Assembly (NCBI GenBank): GCA_017551425.1
Contig: JAFZLQ010000074.1
Span: 1 to 24,106 of the forward strand
Length of the DNA stretch: 24,106 bases
Direction of reading: 5' to 3'
DNA from: Bacteroidales bacterium
GTDB taxonomy: Bacteria > Bacteroidota > Bacteroidia > Bacteroidales > UBA932
Shown here: positions 21,949 to 24,106 of the stretch, in pieces
How the letters are laid out: every line of letters begins with the position of its first letter
Numbering within the stretch: position 1 is the first letter of the stretch
The notes under the pieces: model-generated
What the model was told of the DNA's origin: nothing
The model's input: the letters and a program-made list of their open reading frames with translations, nothing else
The model's database searches: none
Program-made: the position numbers and the translations under genes

Positions 21949-24106
21949 ACAACTGCTTCTCCTCGAAGCTGGTCAGCTTCCCCTCAGACCATGTAAAGTC
22001 CACCGTGGTTCCGCGGCGGGTGCGGAGTCCCTGGACGGAGCCAGAAGGCCATGCGGTGGGCAGGGCCGGAAGGGGAGTGACTGTGTCTGCGTCGCTGTAA
22101 AGGAGCATCTCGATTACTCCGGCGCAGCCTCCGAAGTTGCCGTCTATCTGGAACGGTGGATGGGCGTCCAGGAGGTTGGGATAGGTGCCGCCGCCGCTTC
22201 TCTTGACGGAAGGATCCACGTACTTGAGAAGGTTCCTGAACATGAGGTATGCGTTCTCGCCGTCACCCAGGCGGGCGTACAGGTTCACGCGCCATCCGGA
22301 GCTCCATCCCGTTGTCTTGAAGCCCCTGATTTCCAGCGTCTTAAGGGCGGCGTCCGCAAGCGGACCGTCTGTAATCTGATGCCCCGGATATACGCCTATG
22401 AGGTGCGACTGGTGGCGGTGCTGCGGGTCCCAGTCGCGCCAGTCGTGATACCATTCCTGAAGGCGTCCGTCGGCGCCGATGCGGTAAGGATGCAGGCGCT
22501 CGAGTGCTCCGGTGGCTTCGCATACGAAGTCTTCGTCGGCGCCGAGTTCCCGCGCCGCAGCCACTGCGTCCGTGAGGCATTCGCGTATTATCGCAAGGTC
22601 TGCAGTGGCGCCGTATAGAGTGGCTCCGGCAAAGCCCTTGTCATTGATGTAGTAGTTCTCCGGCGAGGTACCCGGGGAGGTTATGAGCTCGCCGTCCTTC
22701 TCCGTCAGCCAGCCAAGGCAGAATTCCGCTGCGCCCTTGAGTACGGGGTAATCCCGCAGGAGGTCGCCGCGGTTGCGTGTGAAGAGCCAGTGCTCCCAGA
22801 TGTGTGTGGCGAGCCAGGCCCCGCCCATGGTCCAGTTGGCCCAGTCGGCATCGCCCACACCCAGCCCGACCGGCGTCGCCATCGCCCAGATGTCTGAATT
22901 CTGTCCCGCGTTCCATCCGCGCGGGACTCCGTAGATGCGGCTCGCCGCCTCGGCCCCGTTGACGCTCATGCGGTGCAGGAAACCCAGCAGGGACTCATGC
23001 ATCTCCGGCAGGGCGGCGGCTTCGGCGGGCCAGTAGTTCTCTTCCAGGTTGATGTTGGTGGTGTAGTTGCAGCTCCACGGCGGGTCCATGCTCTCGCTCC
23101 AGAGGCCCTGGAGGTTGGCGGGGACGTCCTCCGTGCGGGAACAGCTGATGAGGAGGTACCTGCCGTACTGGAAGTAGAGGGCTTCGAGCTCCGGGTTGGC
23201 CTCGCCGAGCTCTGTATAGCGTTTGAGCTGCACGTCGGTGGGGAGCACGCGCACCGAGTCCGCGGTGTGGCCGAGGTCGAGCCGGACGCGGTTGAACAGG
23301 GCCTGATAGTCTTTTACGTGCGCTTCATGCAGAAGCTTGAATCCTTTGTCGAAGGCACCGTAGAGGCGCGACCCGGCGAGTTCGGCGTATGGACGCCCCT
23401 GCATGACGGGATCCTTGTCGGCCCCGTTGAAGCTGGTGGCGTTGGCAAGGCAGATGGTGGCGTAGGTGATGTCGTACAGGTCCAGGCATCCGTCGCCCGG
23501 CATGACGCGTCCTATCGCGGACGCGGCAAGATAAGTGCGGAAGTGGATGCCCCGGCCGGGGTCGTAAAGGTATTGTTCCTTCGCTTCTTCGTAGTAACCC
23601 GGATACGCGTGGTATGCCGCGTAACCGTCAACTATTATTTCCCTGGGCGAGACGATGGTTTCGTGCGGGAGGGGGGAGTCCAGGGCGATGCTGAAACTGA
23701 TCGGCTCGTCGGACTGTATGTTGATGACGAAGGCGGAGTCGGGTGCTGAGACGAAGTAGTTGATGCGTCCGGGAGCGCCGTCCCTTTTGTAGCTGACCGT
23801 CGCCGTAGCGGTGCCGATGTCAAGCGTGCGGGTGTAGTCCGTTATATCTCCGGGTTCGTAGTCGATCCGGAGGGTGCCCAGGGGCATGTATGTCTCGCTG
23901 TAGTGGCCCTGGAGGCGTTTCTGCAGGCGCTCCGCCTTTCTGTAGTCTTCTTTCCCGAGCGCCTCGCGGATGGCCTTGAGGGCTTCCTCTCCGCTGCCGT
24001 CCAGGCCGGTGGCCACAAGGTCGGGATGAAGGGGACCGCGGTCGGGCTCGCCGGTCCAGAGGGTGATGTCGTTGAGGGAGATGTGCTCGTGCAGCGGGTC
24101 TCCGTA
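21947..24106 (-). CDS. GH95 family alpha-L-fucosidase, 5' end cut by window edge
   Basis: Glycoside hydrolase of family GH95, typically inverting alpha-1,2-L-fucosidases (some act on alpha-L-galactosides) that trim host or plant glycans. 719 codons seen, open through the right edge; the upstream part still reads HISLNDITLWTGEPDRG, a normal GH95 N-terminal domain, so the in-frame GTG at 24016 is not the true start. Family motifs: TTNINLEENYWPAEAAALPE (catalytic-site Asn pair), GWNAGQNSDIWAMATPVG, WTMGGAWLATHIWEHW, SPGTSPENYY (acid Glu), HRHQSHLIGVYPGHQI and AHPPFQIDGNFGGCAGVIEML. The signal peptide would lie outside the window. No SusC/SusD gene is seen, so membership of a polysaccharide-utilisation locus is open. 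Confidence 0.93.
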   Translation of the reverse strand, partial: YGDPLHEHISLNDITLWTGEPDRGPLHPDLVATGLDGSGEEALKAIREALGKEDYRKAERLQKRLQGHYSETYMPLGTLRIDYEPGDITDYTRTLDIGTATATVSYKRDGAPGRINYFVSAPDSAFVINIQSDEPISFSIALDSPLPHETIVSPREIIVDGYAAYHAYPGYYEEAKEQYLYDPGRGIHFRTYLAASAIGRVMPGDGCLDLYDITYATICLANATSFNGADKDPVMQGRPYAELAGSRLYGAFDKGFKLLHEAHVKDYQALFNRVRLDLGHTADSVRVLPTDVQLKRYTELGEANPELEALYFQYGRYLLISCSRTEDVPANLQGLWSESMDPPWSCNYTTNINLEENYWPAEAAALPEMHESLLGFLHRMSVNGAEAASRIYGVPRGWNAGQNSDIWAMATPVGLGVGDADWANWTMGGAWLATHIWEHWLFTRNRGDLLRDYPVLKGAAEFCLGWLTEKDGELITSPGTSPENYYINDKGFAGATLYGATADLAIIRECLTDAVAAARELGADEDFVCEATGALERLHPYRIGADGRLQEWYHDWRDWDPQHRHQSHLIGVYPGHQITDGPLADAALKTLEIRGFKTTGWSSGWRVNLYARLGDGENAYLMFRNLLKYVDPSVKRSGGGTYPNLLDAHPPFQIDGNFGGCAGVIEMLLYSDADTVTPLPALPTAWPSGSVQGLRTRRGTTVDFTWSEGKLTSFEEKQL

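Noticed and set aside
24014..24016. GTG as the start of the GH95 gene
   Set aside because: The frame continues to the window edge with conserved GH95 N-terminal sequence (SLNDITLWTGEP).

Overview
The window (about 24.1 kb, visibly GC-rich) comes from a member of the Bacteroidota, most likely order Bacteroidales. Evidence: promoters carry the Bacteroidota -7 box TAnnTTTG; start codons lack purine-rich Shine-Dalgarno sites; several families are typical of the phylum (long NusB, DUF5606, single-domain PUR-alpha/DUF3276 protein, PotA with an extra C-terminal domain); and the gene order nusB-yajC-ybbR-coaE-DUF5606-rimO is a Bacteroidota arrangement. Genus cannot be set from the sequence alone. There is no phage, IS, CRISPR or tRNA; this is mostly chromosomal core with a metabolic flank.

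Layout. 1-3401 (minus): an ATP-dependent type II topoisomerase B subunit, probably parE, cut by the left edge, and a RelA/SpoT homologue with an eroded hydrolase domain. 3468-6015 (plus): uvrB and a small DUF486 membrane protein, divergent from relA over a 66-bp double promoter. 6065-7237 (minus): purine nucleoside phosphorylase and a PUR-alpha-like nucleic-acid-binding protein, divergent from the next operon. 7326-11877 (plus): nusB, yajC, ybbR-like, coaE, DUF5606, rimO. 12067-12390: the RNase P RNA gene rnpB. 12413-16199 (plus): glpABC, the anaerobic glycerol-3-phosphate dehydrogenase, with an unusually short glpB, then a LysR-type DNA-binding domain without an effector domain. 16426-21727 (plus): an outer-membrane beta-barrel gene fused by 2-bp spacing to a complete potABCD polyamine ABC transporter. 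21947-24106 (minus): a GH95 alpha-L-fucosidase cut by the right edge. No stretch above 300 bp lacks a gene.

How the genes fit. The pot locus encodes a plausible whole-envelope route: outer-membrane barrel, membrane-anchored binding protein, two permeases and an ATPase. GlpA/B/C pass electrons from glycerol-3-phosphate through FAD and Fe-S centres to the membrane quinone pool.

The most interesting content is between genes. Two intergenic elements (A, 1193-1312, minus; B, 10033-10162, plus) have unrelated outer stems but the same inner architecture: three arms, two nearly invariant pyrimidine-rich junctions (ATCCCT and CCCCTCCCAYTCA), and a terminal arm with an RTGGGY hexaloop whose stem changes in a compensatory way. 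Both overlap the stop codon of the gene upstream. This looks like a structured RNA or palindromic repeat family. A looser relative (C, 16243-16338) and a 22-bp tandem array flanked by inverted copies of its own motif (21731-21948) also sit at gene ends. I found no large undescribed multi-gene system.
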